A stretch of DNA of 64,000 bases from an uncultured Eubacteriales bacterium. Its GTDB lineage: Bacteria > Bacillota > Clostridia > Peptostreptococcales > Anaerovoracaceae. The stretch covers positions 124,001 through 188,000 of the forward strand of contig CACWSO010000001.1 in assembly GCA_902763505.1 (NCBI GenBank), read 5' to 3'. The notes beneath the pieces are model-generated. The model was not told the origin of the DNA. It made no database searches and was given only the letters and a program-made list of their open reading frames with translations. The translations under genes were made by a program, and so were the position numbers. Shown piece after piece: positions 18,082 through 28,150 of the stretch; the stretch's first letter is position 1; every line of letters begins with the position of its first letter.

Positions 18082-20673
18082 GTGGCAAAATCAAAGCTTT
18101 CGCCTATGATGCAACAATATCTTGATATCAAGGAAGAGCATAAGGATGAGATCCTGTTCTTTAGACTGGGCGATTTCTATGAAATGTTCTTTGATGATGC
18201 CATAACCGCTTCCAGAGAGCTTGAGCTTACACTGACAGGTAAACAATGCGGTTTGGATGAAAGGGCTCCCATGTGCGGAGTCCCTTTCCATGCCGCGGAT
18301 ACTTACATCGCACGTCTGATCAACAAAGGCTACAAGGTAGCCATCTGTGAGCAGGTGGAAGATCCTGCCGCTGCCAAAGGTATCGTAAAACGCGAGGTCA
18401 TACAGATCGTGACACCGGGTACCGCTATGACAGGCAGTGTTCTCAATGATAAGGAAAACAATTACATCGCATCCATTCACACGGATGGAGAGGCAATCGG
18501 CCTCTCATACTGCGATGTGTCTACAGGGGAGATTTGTCTTACTTCATTCTCTGGTTCAGGCGCCAGGCAGACGTTGCTCAACGAACTGGTCAAAATCAAC
18601 GCCAGAGAGCTGATTCTGAATGAAGAGACCTCTGATATTCTCGACGCAGAAGACATGAAAACGGTTATCGATCCATACATCAACATTCTGGACGGAAGAT
18701 TCTACCGTACCGATGCCATGAGGGATACGATACGCCGTCAGTTCAGCGTCACGGCATCACACGGCCTTGGGGTTGAAGAAAACACCGCTTCAGAGACGGC
18801 ATTGGGATCGCTTCTGCTGTATCTTTATGATACCCAGAAGAGTGATCTGTCACACATCAGAAACCTCTCCGTTTACTCTGCCGGACAGCATATGTCCCTG
18901 GATAAAGCAACCATAAAGAACCTGGAATTGACCGAAACTCTTTTTGAGAAGAAACTGCAGGGTTCTCTTCTCGGCGTCCTGGACAAAACCCATACTGCCA
19001 TGGGCTCAAGAACCATGAAACACTGGCTGCGGCAGCCGCTGAATAATGCGGAAATGATCAACCGCAGGCTGGACGCGGTGGAAGCTCTGACAGATGATGT
19101 CCTGACGAGAAACAACCTCAAGGAAAACCTCAAGAAGATATATGATTTTGAACGACTTGCCGGAAGGATTGCCACCGGGAGGGCTAATGGCCATGATCTG
19201 AATGCGCTGGCGGATTCCTGCCGCGTGCTCCCTGAGATTCGTATGGATCTTTCTGCACTGGAATCTGAACTCATCTCGGAACTAAGAGAGTCAATTTACC
19301 CGCTGGATGAAATCTGTGAATTGATCGATACGGGCATCGTGGAGGAACCTCCGTTCACCATCAAAGAGGGCGGTATTATTAAGGCCGGATACTCACAGGA
19401 ACTGGATGACCTCAAGGCTTCCATTGCCGATGCCAGACACTGGATCGCATCTCTTGAGGCTACTGAAAGAGAGAGAACCGGGATCAAAAAACTTAAGGTC
19501 GGATTCAACAAAGTCTTCGGTTACTACATCGAAGTCACAAAATCCAATTATGATCTTGTTCCCGATGATTATATTAGAAAACAGACTCTCGTAAACTCCG
19601 AGAGATTCATTACGCCGCAGCTGAAAGAGACAGAGCGTCTCGTACTCAACGCGGAAGCTGAAATCAATAAGCTGGAATATGAGCTCTTTTGCAGTATTCG
19701 TGACAGGCTGAAGGATTTCATCGGTGAAATCCAAAGTACTTCCAGAGCTGTCGCTGCGCTCGATGTGCTTACTGCCTTTGCACAAGTGGCAGAGAAGAAT
19801 GATTACGTCAAACCTATTATCGATGACGGAGATGTGATTTCCATCGAGAAGGGGAGACATCCTGTCATTGAACAGACCATCCGCGACGGTGTGTTTGTTT
19901 CCAATGACACCTATCTGAATCGAAAAGACGCTGAACTGCTTATCATCACAGGGCCGAATATGTCCGGTAAATCCACCTATATGAGACAGACGGCGTTGAT
20001 TGTGCTCATGGCGCAGGCCGGATGCTTCGTACCTGCGAGAAATGCCCATATCGGTATATGTGACAGAATCTTTACACGTATCGGCGCATCGGACAATCTG
20101 GCACAGGGACAGAGTACCTTCTTCGTTGAAATGAGCGAACTCGCTTACATTCTCAACACCGCTACTACAAAGAGTCTCATCATCCTCGATGAAATCGGCA
20201 GAGGAACCAGCACTTATGACGGACTTTCCATCGCCTGGGCCACTGCGGAGTATATTTGCAAGCGGCACATCAGAACGCTGTTCGCGACCCATTATCATGA
20301 GATGACGGTGCTGGAACACACGCTGGATGGAATCCGCAATCTAAACGTAGATGTCCTGGAAGACAGCGGTAATATCGTATTCCTGCACAAGATCGTGGAA
20401 GGCTCTGCATCAAGGAGTTACGGTATCCACGTCGCGCAGCTTGCCGGAGTGCCGGATGAACTGCTCAACAGCGCCAGGGGCCATTTGGACAGCCTCGGAG
20501 GCGATATGGCAGAGAATGTGGAAGTTGTGAAGGAAAATACGTCTGAAACACAGCTTACCTTCTTCGAAACTATGCCGGATCCGGTCAAAGAGAAGCTCCA
20601 GGCATTAGATCTAATGGAGACAACGCCTTCCCAGGCGCTGAAGATACTGGAAGATCTGAAGAAGCACATTTAA
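18082..20673 (+). CDS. mutS: DNA mismatch repair protein MutS
   Basis: Recognises mismatches and starts repair with MutL. The 863-residue protein contains all five domains: the N-terminal mismatch-reading domain with FYEMFFDDA (the phenylalanine-x-glutamate wedge), connector, lever, clamp, and the ATPase with Walker A GPNMSGKSTYMRQTA near 620 and the Walker B/signature ILDEIGRGTSTYDG. The start is the GTG at 18082, placed five bases after AGGTGG; a GTG nine bases earlier overlaps that ribosome site. It lies about 30 bases ahead of mutL. Confidence 0.98.
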   Translation: MAKSKLSPMMQQYLDIKEEHKDEILFFRLGDFYEMFFDDAITASRELELTLTGKQCGLDERAPMCGVPFHAADTYIARLINKGYKVAICEQVEDPAAAKGIVKREVIQIVTPGTAMTGSVLNDKENNYIASIHTDGEAIGLSYCDVSTGEICLTSFSGSGARQTLLNELVKINARELILNEETSDILDAEDMKTVIDPYINILDGRFYRTDAMRDTIRRQFSVTASHGLGVEENTASETALGSLLLYLYDTQKSDLSHIRNLSVYSAGQHMSLDKATIKNLELTETLFEKKLQGSLLGVLDKTHTAMGSRTMKHWLRQPLNNAEMINRRLDAVEALTDDVLTRNNLKENLKKIYDFERLAGRIATGRANGHDLNALADSCRVLPEIRMDLSALESELISELRESIYPLDEICELIDTGIVEEPPFTIKEGGIIKAGYSQELDDLKASIADARHWIASLEATERERTGIKKLKVGFNKVFGYYIEVTKSNYDLVPDDYIRKQTLVNSERFITPQLKETERLVLNAEAEINKLEYELFCSIRDRLKDFIGEIQSTSRAVAALDVLTAFAQVAEKNDYVKPIIDDGDVISIEKGRHPVIEQTIRDGVFVSNDTYLNRKDAELLIITGPNMSGKSTYMRQTALIVLMAQAGCFVPARNAHIGICDRIFTRIGASDNLAQGQSTFFVEMSELAYILNTATTKSLIILDEIGRGTSTYDGLSIAWATAEYICKRHIRTLFATHYHEMTVLEHTLDGIRNLNVDVLEDSGNIVFLHKIVEGSASRSYGIHVAQLAGVPDELLNSARGHLDSLGGDMAENVEVVKENTSETQLTFFETMPDPVKEKLQALDLMETTPSQALKILEDLKKHI

Positions 20674-20702
20674 CGAACGAAGTTCATTGATCGAACATAG
20701 AT

Positions 20703-22490
20703 ATGATTAAGATTTTAGAGAAGAACATCGCAGACAAAATCGCGGCAGGCGAGGTGATAGACAGACCGGTATCCGTTGTAAAGGAGCTCGTAGAGAACGC
20801 TCTGGACGCAGGGGCTGATTCGATTACCGTCGAAATCCGCGATGGCGGCCGAACCTATATGAGAGTAACGGATAACGGATGCGGTATTGATTCCGATGAG
20901 GCTGAAATCGCATTCCGACGCCACGCCACCAGCAAAATCTCTGATGAACGGGATCTGGACCGCATTGAGACCCTAGGGTTCCGAGGAGAAGCCCTCGCCA
21001 GCATCTGCGCCGTTGCAAGGGTAGAGCTCATTACCAAGACGCCTGACGCAAAGACAGGCCGCAAGGTCATCGTAGAAAGCTCTGAAATCCTTGAGAATAC
21101 TGCAACAGGATGTCCAGACGGAACGACGGTTACCGTCAAGGACCTATTCTTTAATGTGCCTGCAAGGTATAAATTCCTCGCATCAGATGCCTCGGAAGCA
21201 AGGAAAGTCATCGATTTTGTGTCCAGAATCGCACTTTCTTATCCAGACGTCAGATTCAGCCTGATCAACGGAGGGAAAAATGTATTCACGACATCAGGCA
21301 AAGGCAATATACTGGCAAATATCATCAGCATCTATGGGGCTGATATCGGAGATGGGCTGATTCCTGTCGAACGAAGCGCAGGTGGCTTTACTCTAAAAGC
21401 GCATGTTTCATCACCGGATAAGACGCTTCCGTCCAGAAACCGTCAGATTTTCTGCGTAAACGGCAGAATCATAGCCAGTTCTGTACTGGAAAGGGCACTG
21501 GACAGAGCCTATGCAGAACGCATGTTCAAGGGAAGATTTCCGATTGCATTTCTGTTTCTAGCCATGCCGGCGGAGAAACTTGATGTAAACATACACCCAA
21601 CAAAGAAACAGATCCGATTCGATGACAACAGTGAAGTAGAGGATTTCGTCACTGAAGCGATCAAGGATGCATTAACAGGTGAAAAAGCTGTTCCTGATGT
21701 GGCGCAGACGGTGGAAGAGAGGGTGATTTCCCATCTAAAAGATGATGGATTCACATATCAGGCACCTGATTCGGCTGCAATAATACCCGATTCAGTGCCT
21801 CAGGAGCAAGTTAACATAAAATCCATATTGACAACACTCCGTGAGGAGAAAAAAACGGAAGAGATTCACAAAGAAATTCCTGATCCTGTTCCGAAGGAAG
21901 TCAACAAACCATTTGATTTCGACGAACTGTCCATGATTGGGGCTGTTTTCAACACGTATATTGTCGCTCAGGATGAACATTGTTTTTATCTGATAGATCA
22001 GCATGCTGCTCATGAGAGGATTTTCTATGAAAAGCTGCTGAAGCAGTACCGGGCAGAAGAGAAGGTTTCCCAGCAGATGCTGATGCCTTTGCAGTTCGAT
22101 GTGCCTGCGGATATTGTCTCATCGGAGGATTCCTGGATTGAGAATGTCCGTTCTATGGGCTATGATATCGAATTCTTCGGGGGAAACACCTATCTTGTCC
22201 GTGAAATCCCCGCCTTTATGGATCTTGCTGAGGCGGAGGCATTTCTCGGCGATCTGTTCGGTCAGCTAAGTGATCATCCGGATCTTACAGATTACAATAC
22301 ATTGGATAAAATCATCACCAGATCCTGCAAATCTGCTGTGAAGGGCGGAGATGTACTGGATACAGCGGAAATCCATGCGCTCATCTCGCAGCTCAAACTC
22401 TGTGATAATCCGTTTTCCTGTCCTCACGGCAGGCCGACATTCATCAAACTCACCCGTTATGAGCTAGAACGCATGTTCAAACGCGCATAG
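20703..22490 (+). CDS. mutL: DNA mismatch repair protein MutL
   Basis: Couples mismatch detection by MutS to strand incision. The 595-residue protein has the GHKL ATPase domain (KELVENALDAGADSI near 28, DNGCGI near 58, GFRGEAL near 93) and a C-terminal dimerisation domain. The latter holds the metal endonuclease motif DQHA-x2-E-x4-E (DQHAAHERIFYE near residue 430) and CPHGRPT near 578, so this MutL should nick DNA itself; no MutH is expected. The motif agrees with the Gram-positive pattern. Confidence 0.97.
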   Translation: MIKILEKNIADKIAAGEVIDRPVSVVKELVENALDAGADSITVEIRDGGRTYMRVTDNGCGIDSDEAEIAFRRHATSKISDERDLDRIETLGFRGEALASICAVARVELITKTPDAKTGRKVIVESSEILENTATGCPDGTTVTVKDLFFNVPARYKFLASDASEARKVIDFVSRIALSYPDVRFSLINGGKNVFTTSGKGNILANIISIYGADIGDGLIPVERSAGGFTLKAHVSSPDKTLPSRNRQIFCVNGRIIASSVLERALDRAYAERMFKGRFPIAFLFLAMPAEKLDVNIHPTKKQIRFDDNSEVEDFVTEAIKDALTGEKAVPDVAQTVEERVISHLKDDGFTYQAPDSAAIIPDSVPQEQVNIKSILTTLREEKKTEEIHKEIPDPVPKEVNKPFDFDELSMIGAVFNTYIVAQDEHCFYLIDQHAAHERIFYEKLLKQYRAEEKVSQQMLMPLQFDVPADIVSSEDSWIENVRSMGYDIEFFGGNTYLVREIPAFMDLAEAEAFLGDLFGQLSDHPDLTDYNTLDKIITRSCKSAVKGGDVLDTAEIHALISQLKLCDNPFSCPHGRPTFIKLTRYELERMFKRA

Positions 22491-22496
22491 ACGATC

Positions 22497-23432
22497 ATGA
22501 AAGACAGACGTATTCTCGTAATAGCCGGTCCGACGGCTGTTGGAAAAACTGAATATGCCATAGAAGCTGCAAAGGCATTCGACGGAGAAATCGTCTCCTG
22601 CGATTCCATGCAGCTCTATCAATATATGGACATCGGCAGCGCGAAACCAACAGAAGCTGAACAACAGGAAGCCGTACACCATCTGATCGATTTTCTCGAT
22701 CCGAGAGAGCCATTCTCTGTCGCACGCTATCAGCAGTTGGCAAGGGCCGCAATCGATGACATTCTGGCAAGGGGAAGACTTCCTATAATTTCCGGAGGTA
22801 CAGGATTATACCTCAATTCCATCCTCTATGATATGGATTTTGCCGGGGCAGGGGAAGACTCGGATCTGCGCAATCAGCTGAGAAAAACCGCAGATACAGA
22901 AGGCCCTGAGGCGCTTCATGAGATGCTCCGGGAACTGGATCCGGAAGCTGCGGAACGCATCCATCCCAACAACGTCAAAAAAGTGATCCGGGCCATTGAA
23001 CGCCTGAAAGCAGGGGAGGGAGAAGTCCGTCCATTCAATGGCGGAATTCGTGTGAACGAACGCTACAACCCTTTGCTGGTATGCCTTACAAGGGATAGAG
23101 AGGAACTGTATGATAGGATCAACAGACGAGTGGACGCCTTGATCGAGGCCGGACTTGTCGATGAAGTGCGGTCTCTGATGACCATGGGATTGACTGCAGA
23201 TGACATCTCCATGAAGGGGATCGGCTATAAGGAAATCATCGATTATCTCAATGGTGAAACGACATTTGAGAATGCCGTCGAAATTATTAAAAAAAATACA
23301 AGACATTATGCCAAAAGACAGTTAACATGGTTCCGCAGATATGATACAATCAATCTGTTCGATTTATCGGCATACTTGAATGAAGAAGATGCTAAAAGGG
23401 GTTTGATGACGTGGCTGAAGGAAAAACTGTAA
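22497..23432 (+). CDS. miaA: tRNA dimethylallyltransferase
   Basis: Adds a dimethylallyl group to adenosine 37 of tRNAs that read UNN codons. The 311-residue protein has the P-loop GPTAVGKTEYA near 11-21, the DSMQLYQYMDIGSAKP block near 36-51 and the tRNA-binding KKNTRHYAKRQLTWFRR near 265-281. mutS-mutL-miaA is a conserved Firmicutes order. hfq, which often follows miaA, is missing here; a tyrosine recombinase gene overlaps the end instead. Confidence 0.97.
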   Translation: MKDRRILVIAGPTAVGKTEYAIEAAKAFDGEIVSCDSMQLYQYMDIGSAKPTEAEQQEAVHHLIDFLDPREPFSVARYQQLARAAIDDILARGRLPIISGGTGLYLNSILYDMDFAGAGEDSDLRNQLRKTADTEGPEALHEMLRELDPEAAERIHPNNVKKVIRAIERLKAGEGEVRPFNGGIRVNERYNPLLVCLTRDREELYDRINRRVDALIEAGLVDEVRSLMTMGLTADDISMKGIGYKEIIDYLNGETTFENAVEIIKKNTRHYAKRQLTWFRRYDTINLFDLSAYLNEEDAKRGLMTWLKEKL

Positions 23433-24544
23433 GATTACATAACAGAAGCGAAAAGCCGGATAATATCGTACTGAAGGAACATGAGATCGTGACCAAGTGC
23501 GAGGATATACAGAAAGAGCTCCCGAGCTTCATGCGGGGGTTTTTTGCTTATCTGAAAGGCAATGTTCTGCCGATGACTCGTCTTGCGTATCTGACCGATA
23601 TCCGATTCTTCTGTCAGTACCTTGTAGATGAGACTGATTTGACCAGAGCAACCTCCACAAGAGAGATCACAAGGTCCGATTTCAATGAGATCATGGCCGT
23701 GGATGTGAATCTGTTCATCGATTACTGCCGCAGCTACAGAGTTGAGAAGGAGAATGAAATCGTTCTCTATGAAAACACAAATAAGACTCTGGCAAGAAAG
23801 AAATCTTCTGTTTCTGTTCTGTTCAAGCAGCTTTATCGCGATGGTATCATCGATAAGAACATTACGGACGGGTTTGATCCGATCCGGGTTCCGAAGGCAA
23901 GCGAACGGGAAATCAAGGCCCTGCAGGATGATGAAGTCATGATCATGCTGGATGCAGTCACCACAGGCGCCAATCTGACGCCAAAAGAGCACCAGTACTG
24001 GGAGAAGACCAAACGGAGGGATAAAGCAATTCTCATCCTCTTCATCACCTATGGTCTCAGGCTCTTTGAACTGCAGCAGCTGAATGTTTCTTCCTTCAAC
24101 TTCAGCAGAGGGGAATTCAAGATATACCGTAAGAGAGACAAAGAGGCGATCATGCCTTTGAATCAGTCTGTTACGGCTGTGCTCACAGATTACCTCGAAA
24201 ACGAGAGAGCTGATGAAGAGCGGATACAGGAAGGTCATGAGGATGCACTGTTCCTGTCACTTCAGGGGAGACGTATGACGGAACGCGCGATCCGTGATCT
24301 TGTGAAAAAATACACTTCGATCGGTATGGCGACATCCAGAAAATCCGGCTACAGCCCGCATAAACTCAGGGCAACGGCAGCGACGAGTCTCATCGGAAGG
24401 GGCAACTCGATTTTTGATGTGCAGGCACTTCTGGATCATGAGCAGGTAACGACGACGCAGCTCTATGCGAATCACAAGATGAACGTAAAAAGGGATTTGG
24501 TAAAAGACATGGAATGGGAGCTAGAACGGAAGGAGAGAGATTAA
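23411..24544 (+). CDS. Tyrosine recombinase, XerS-like
   Basis: A 377-residue site-specific recombinase of the tyrosine integrase family. An N-terminal SAM-like core-binding domain (about 35-155) is followed by the catalytic domain with all key residues: the first arginine in YGLRLFE near 217, H-x-x-R in SPHKLRATAAT near 315, the later histidine in LLDHEQ near 341 and the tyrosine in QLYANH near 350. The long linker (about 180-205, LTPKEHQYWEKTKRRDKAI) and overall length match the streptococcal XerS type rather than XerC/XerD. It begins with GTG, overlaps miaA by 22 bases and has no prophage genes nearby, so a chromosome-dimer resolution role is likelier than phage integration. Confidence 0.78.
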   Translation: MAEGKTVRLHNRSEKPDNIVLKEHEIVTKCEDIQKELPSFMRGFFAYLKGNVLPMTRLAYLTDIRFFCQYLVDETDLTRATSTREITRSDFNEIMAVDVNLFIDYCRSYRVEKENEIVLYENTNKTLARKKSSVSVLFKQLYRDGIIDKNITDGFDPIRVPKASEREIKALQDDEVMIMLDAVTTGANLTPKEHQYWEKTKRRDKAILILFITYGLRLFELQQLNVSSFNFSRGEFKIYRKRDKEAIMPLNQSVTAVLTDYLENERADEERIQEGHEDALFLSLQGRRMTERAIRDLVKKYTSIGMATSRKSGYSPHKLRATAATSLIGRGNSIFDVQALLDHEQVTTTQLYANHKMNVKRDLVKDMEWELERKERD

Positions 24545-24545
24545 G

Positions 24546-26108
24546 ATGAAATTGAGGAAAATACTGGCGCTGACTGCGCTTTCAGTGATATTTTTCGCGG
24601 GAAGCATGCTTCCTGTTTTTGCCGTAGAAACGGACGATGACGACAGTAATTACATGTATGATGACGATGGTAATTACATCGAATACGAAGAATATGATCC
24701 AAACGAGGATGTTGAAGAGGATACTTTCAATTCAACATTCAGTACATCCTGGTTCGACAATCACCGCCGCGCTGAGGTGTATACGATCACAACTGCAATT
24801 CAGCTGCAGGGTCTGGCTGATTTGGTAAACGAAGGCCGATATGATGAATATACAAACCGGGCGAACCAGTATGAGAGCTTTGAAGGCAAAACCATCAAAC
24901 TTGGACGTGATATCACCGTCAGAGACAACTTCACTCCAATCGGATGGAGTGAAGATATCTGTTTCAAAGGCGTTTTTGACGGAAATGGGCATACGATAAA
25001 AGGTCTCAAGTTCAATGAGAACGGCGGCAATGCAGGTCTGTTCGGATATCTCGACGGAACGGTCCAGAATCTCAAGCTGGAAGGAAGTATTAAATCCAGC
25101 GGTGCAGAATGCGGTGCTTTTGCCGGTTATCTGGGAAAAGACGGCCTTGTGAAAAACTGCAAATCCTATGTAACGATAACAGGAAAAGCGATGACTGGCG
25201 GTATCGTCGGCCATAACGATGGCGGAACGATTACGGACTGCATCAATCACGGCGATGTCAAAGGCACCATGAAAGTCGGCGGGATCGTTGGTGAAAACTG
25301 GGGCAAGGTCATCAAATGCGGCAACAGAGGAGAAATCAAATCATCGGAACGAGGTGCTACGACCTATGGAACTGGCGGCGTCTGTGGTCGGTCTGTCAGT
25401 GAAGATTCTGTCGTCGAACGTTGTTTTAACACAGGTCTGGTTTCTTCCGGGACAGAAGGTACTGGCGGCATCTGCGGATATATGAACGCCAAAGGTTCAA
25501 AAATCGTCAGCTGCTATAACACCGGGCACCTTAAAGTCAGAAACAACGCTGTCCTCAAGACGAATAACATCAGAGGATATGCCGGCGGTATCGTTGGCAT
25601 TGCAGGTGTGAAAGGTCTCATCATCAGCGATTGCTATAATGCAGGTGCCATCGATAACTCTGATGTTTCCGGCGGCGTTATCGGCGGATATCTGGATGAA
25701 TCAGGGCTTTCAAATGATCCCGATATCAGAAACAATTACTATCTGAATGAATCCGGCGTTAAAGGCGTCGGCAGCGATATCGCAGGAAATGCGAAAAACA
25801 TCCGGGAAGGAACAGATCGTATTTCGCAGACTACTCTGATCAGCAGCGCATCGAAACTGGGCAACGCTTATATCGAAGATTCTGAGAACCAGTTCGGAGC
25901 GAATGGCTATCCGGTTCTCAAATGGCAGAAGAAGCACGGAAAGGTGAAAAATTCGCGTCTCACATGCGTTTCTGCTGATATGCAGAAGAAATACGACCGC
26001 TTCCTCAAGAAGAACCCGGCTTCCGAACGTCCGGATTGGCCGGTCATCATATTCTTTAATCACAGTGCATTTACAAGTCAGGCAATAGGAGATTTTCATG
26101 AACAATAA
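24546..26108 (+). CDS. Exported GLUG-repeat protein of unknown function
   Basis: A 520-residue secreted protein. Residues 1-26 form a signal peptide (basic start, hydrophobic core, cleavage after VFA), followed by a very acidic linker rich in Asp and Tyr (27-60). From about residue 100 to 410 it carries about eight repeats of the GLUG type (GGIVGHNDGGTITDCINHGDV and variants with CYNTG or CFNTG), which build a right-handed beta-solenoid in relatives such as IgA-binding and adhesin proteins. There is no LPXTG motif or C-terminal anchor. The last ~20 residues read through the ribosome site of the next gene and look atypical; an old frameshift near the end is possible. It is co-transcribed with the recombinase upstream. 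Confidence 0.7.
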   Translation: MKLRKILALTALSVIFFAGSMLPVFAVETDDDDSNYMYDDDGNYIEYEEYDPNEDVEEDTFNSTFSTSWFDNHRRAEVYTITTAIQLQGLADLVNEGRYDEYTNRANQYESFEGKTIKLGRDITVRDNFTPIGWSEDICFKGVFDGNGHTIKGLKFNENGGNAGLFGYLDGTVQNLKLEGSIKSSGAECGAFAGYLGKDGLVKNCKSYVTITGKAMTGGIVGHNDGGTITDCINHGDVKGTMKVGGIVGENWGKVIKCGNRGEIKSSERGATTYGTGGVCGRSVSEDSVVERCFNTGLVSSGTEGTGGICGYMNAKGSKIVSCYNTGHLKVRNNAVLKTNNIRGYAGGIVGIAGVKGLIISDCYNAGAIDNSDVSGGVIGGYLDESGLSNDPDIRNNYYLNESGVKGVGSDIAGNAKNIREGTDRISQTTLISSASKLGNAYIEDSENQFGANGYPVLKWQKKHGKVKNSRLTCVSADMQKKYDRFLKKNPASERPDWPVIIFFNHSAFTSQAIGDFHEQ

Positions 26109-27375
26109 TACAAACAGACTATTAATTGAAGAATTCGGTATTTCAGAAAAGGTTCTCGAACTGGTAGATTCCTGCGAACAGGAAGTCAAGCCTCTGTTCG
26201 ATGAGCTGGATGACATCATGACATACAACCAGTACAAGGTGCTGGATGCGTTCCATAAGAACAATATCAGTGACCGCCACTTCGCATGGAATACAGGATA
26301 CGGCTATGATGATATGGGTCGCGAAGCGACAGAACGTTTATTTGCCGATGTATTTCACGCCGAGGCGGCCCTCGTCAGACCGATCATCGTCAATGGCACG
26401 CACGCCCTGAGCCTCGCTCTGACAGGCGTATTAAGGCCGGGAGACCATATGATCTACAGCACCGGCGGTCCTTATGATACTCTGGAAGAGACCATCGGTA
26501 TCAGAGGCAAAGGCAAAGGCACGCTGATGGATTATGGCGTGACCTATGATCAGGTGGAACTGACCCCTGATGGGTCTATTGATTTCGATGCTCTTGCAAA
26601 AGCAATTAAACCTGAGACAAGAATGGTTTGTCTCCAGCGTTCCACGGGATATGGCTGGAGAAAAGCAATCACCATCGAACAGATTGAAGAATGGGCATCA
26701 TTCGTACATGGAATCAATCCGAATCTGATCTGCATGGTGGATAACTGCTATGGAGAATTTCTCCACACCAAAGAGCCGACAGATGTAGGCGCTGATATCA
26801 TGGCCGGATCCCTGATCAAGAATCCGGGTGGCGGCCTTGCTTTAACAGGCGGATATATCGCAGGACGAGAAGATCTGATTGAAAACGTCAGCTATCGCAT
26901 GACCACACCGGGAACAGCCGGAGAATGCGGCCTGACATTCGGTCAGACCAGAACGATGCTGCAGGGTCTGTTCATCGCTCCGAAGACAGTTAACGGTGCG
27001 GTCAAAGGCGCGGTTCTCTGCGCCAAGGTGTTTGAGAAACTTGGCTATGAGGTCTGTCCTGGTCCGTCTGATAAGAGAAGTGACATCATACAGGCAATCA
27101 GGCTCGGCACTGCCGAAAAAGTGACCGCTTTCTGCAAAGGCGTTCAGGAAGCAGCGCCAATTGACGCGAATGTAACGCCGGTACCGATTCCTACAGGTGG
27201 ATATGAAGATCCGGTTATCATGGCTGCTGGAGCATTCATACAAGGTTCTTCTATTGAACTTTCCGCTGATGCGCCTATGCGTGAGCCGTATAATGTGTAT
27301 TTCCAAGGCGGACTGACCTATGAACACTCCAAATTCGGCGTGATCAAGGCCTTGGATGCTCTTGGCATTCTATAG
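26098..27375 (+). CDS. YnbB-like PLP enzyme (methionine gamma-lyase family protein)
   Basis: A 425-residue fold-type I PLP enzyme of Pfam Met_gamma_lyase (YnbB, sometimes labelled aluminium resistance protein). The PLP lysine is expected in the GSLIKNPGGGLALTGGYIAG segment near residue 241; NGTHAL near 99 and the STGGPYDTLEE block near 121 help bind the cofactor. In Bacillus ynbB lies near miaA, hfq, hflX and glnR, so its place here after miaA is conserved. The true substrate of this family has not been established to my knowledge. The ribosome site is AGGAG, inside the end of the GLUG gene. Confidence 0.85.
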   Translation: MNNNTNRLLIEEFGISEKVLELVDSCEQEVKPLFDELDDIMTYNQYKVLDAFHKNNISDRHFAWNTGYGYDDMGREATERLFADVFHAEAALVRPIIVNGTHALSLALTGVLRPGDHMIYSTGGPYDTLEETIGIRGKGKGTLMDYGVTYDQVELTPDGSIDFDALAKAIKPETRMVCLQRSTGYGWRKAITIEQIEEWASFVHGINPNLICMVDNCYGEFLHTKEPTDVGADIMAGSLIKNPGGGLALTGGYIAGREDLIENVSYRMTTPGTAGECGLTFGQTRTMLQGLFIAPKTVNGAVKGAVLCAKVFEKLGYEVCPGPSDKRSDIIQAIRLGTAEKVTAFCKGVQEAAPIDANVTPVPIPTGGYEDPVIMAAGAFIQGSSIELSADAPMREPYNVYFQGGLTYEHSKFGVIKALDALGIL

Positions 27376-27391
27376 TTACAATACATAGAAC

Positions 27392-28135
27392 ATGGATAAG
27401 CAATCTGAAAAAGCAAATCTGAATAAAGAAGAAAAACGCAAGCGGATCATGGCTGTTCTGAAGCTTTCTCTTTTGGCGCTGATTTTGATTGGCATCCCTG
27501 TTTATATCTACTTTTTCCATCATGATCTGATTGATTCTTTCTCAAATATGAAAGAACTCATTCGTGATATCAAAAGCTACCGCAAAGAAAGCATTCCGAT
27601 TTATCTGATTGCACAGGCACTGCAGGTTGTCATCTGTATCATACCCGGGCAGGCGTTGCAGTTCGCAGGCGGATATATATTCGGAATTCCGTTGGGGCTG
27701 CTTCTGTCTATCATCGGTATCGCCATCGGATCCTGCATTGCTTATTTCTTCGCCAGGATGCTGGGACGTGACGCAGTACATCTCTTCTTCGGGGAACGTA
27801 AAGTTACAGAGATGATAGACCTGATGAACAGTCCCAAAGGACTGATTGTAACGTTTATCATATTTCTGATTCCCGGAATTCCAAAAGATCTGTGCAGCTA
27901 TGCCGCCGGTCTTTCCAATATCAAAATCAGGCCTTATCTTATCGTGTCAATGATTGCGCGTATTCCTGGAATGCTCGGCTGTCTCATCATTGGAAGCCGC
28001 GTAGGGGCAGGGGGGTATGTAAGTGCCGCTATTGTCGCTGCGGTTGCTGTTGTTCTGTTGATTATAGGCATTATATTCCGCCAGAAAATCATTGACTTCA
28101 CCTATAAAGCCACTGATAAACTCCTCAATATGTAA
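27392..28135 (+). CDS. TVP38/TMEM64-type VTT-domain membrane protein
   Basis: A 247-residue membrane protein of the DedA/VTT superfamily. Membrane segments are predicted near residues 24-43, 70-100, 108-120, 150-172 and 205-232. The conserved VTT elements, including the glycine-rich GYIFGIPLGLLLSIIGIAIGSCIAYFFARMLGR block (near 92-125) and a second proline-containing stretch FLIPGIPKDLCSYAAGL (near 158-174), are both present. Relatives act as lipid scramblases or in proton/lipid transport; a role in lipid flipping is inference. The stop lies 15 bases before the first LexA-type box. Confidence 0.85.
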   Translation: MDKQSEKANLNKEEKRKRIMAVLKLSLLALILIGIPVYIYFFHHDLIDSFSNMKELIRDIKSYRKESIPIYLIAQALQVVICIIPGQALQFAGGYIFGIPLGLLLSIIGIAIGSCIAYFFARMLGRDAVHLFFGERKVTEMIDLMNSPKGLIVTFIIFLIPGIPKDLCSYAAGLSNIKIRPYLIVSMIARIPGMLGCLIIGSRVGAGGYVSAAIVAAVAVVLLIIGIIFRQKIIDFTYKATDKLLNM

Positions 28136-28150
28136 AAGATTATTAAGGAA

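Noticed and set aside
20674-20686. GAACGAAGTTC between mutS and mutL, resembling a LexA box
   Set aside because: The half-sites are three bases apart in place of four and no promoter is nearby.
23411-24544. The recombinase as a mark of a prophage or integrative element
   Set aside because: No other phage or conjugation genes, att repeats or tRNA target are seen within the surrounding housekeeping genes.
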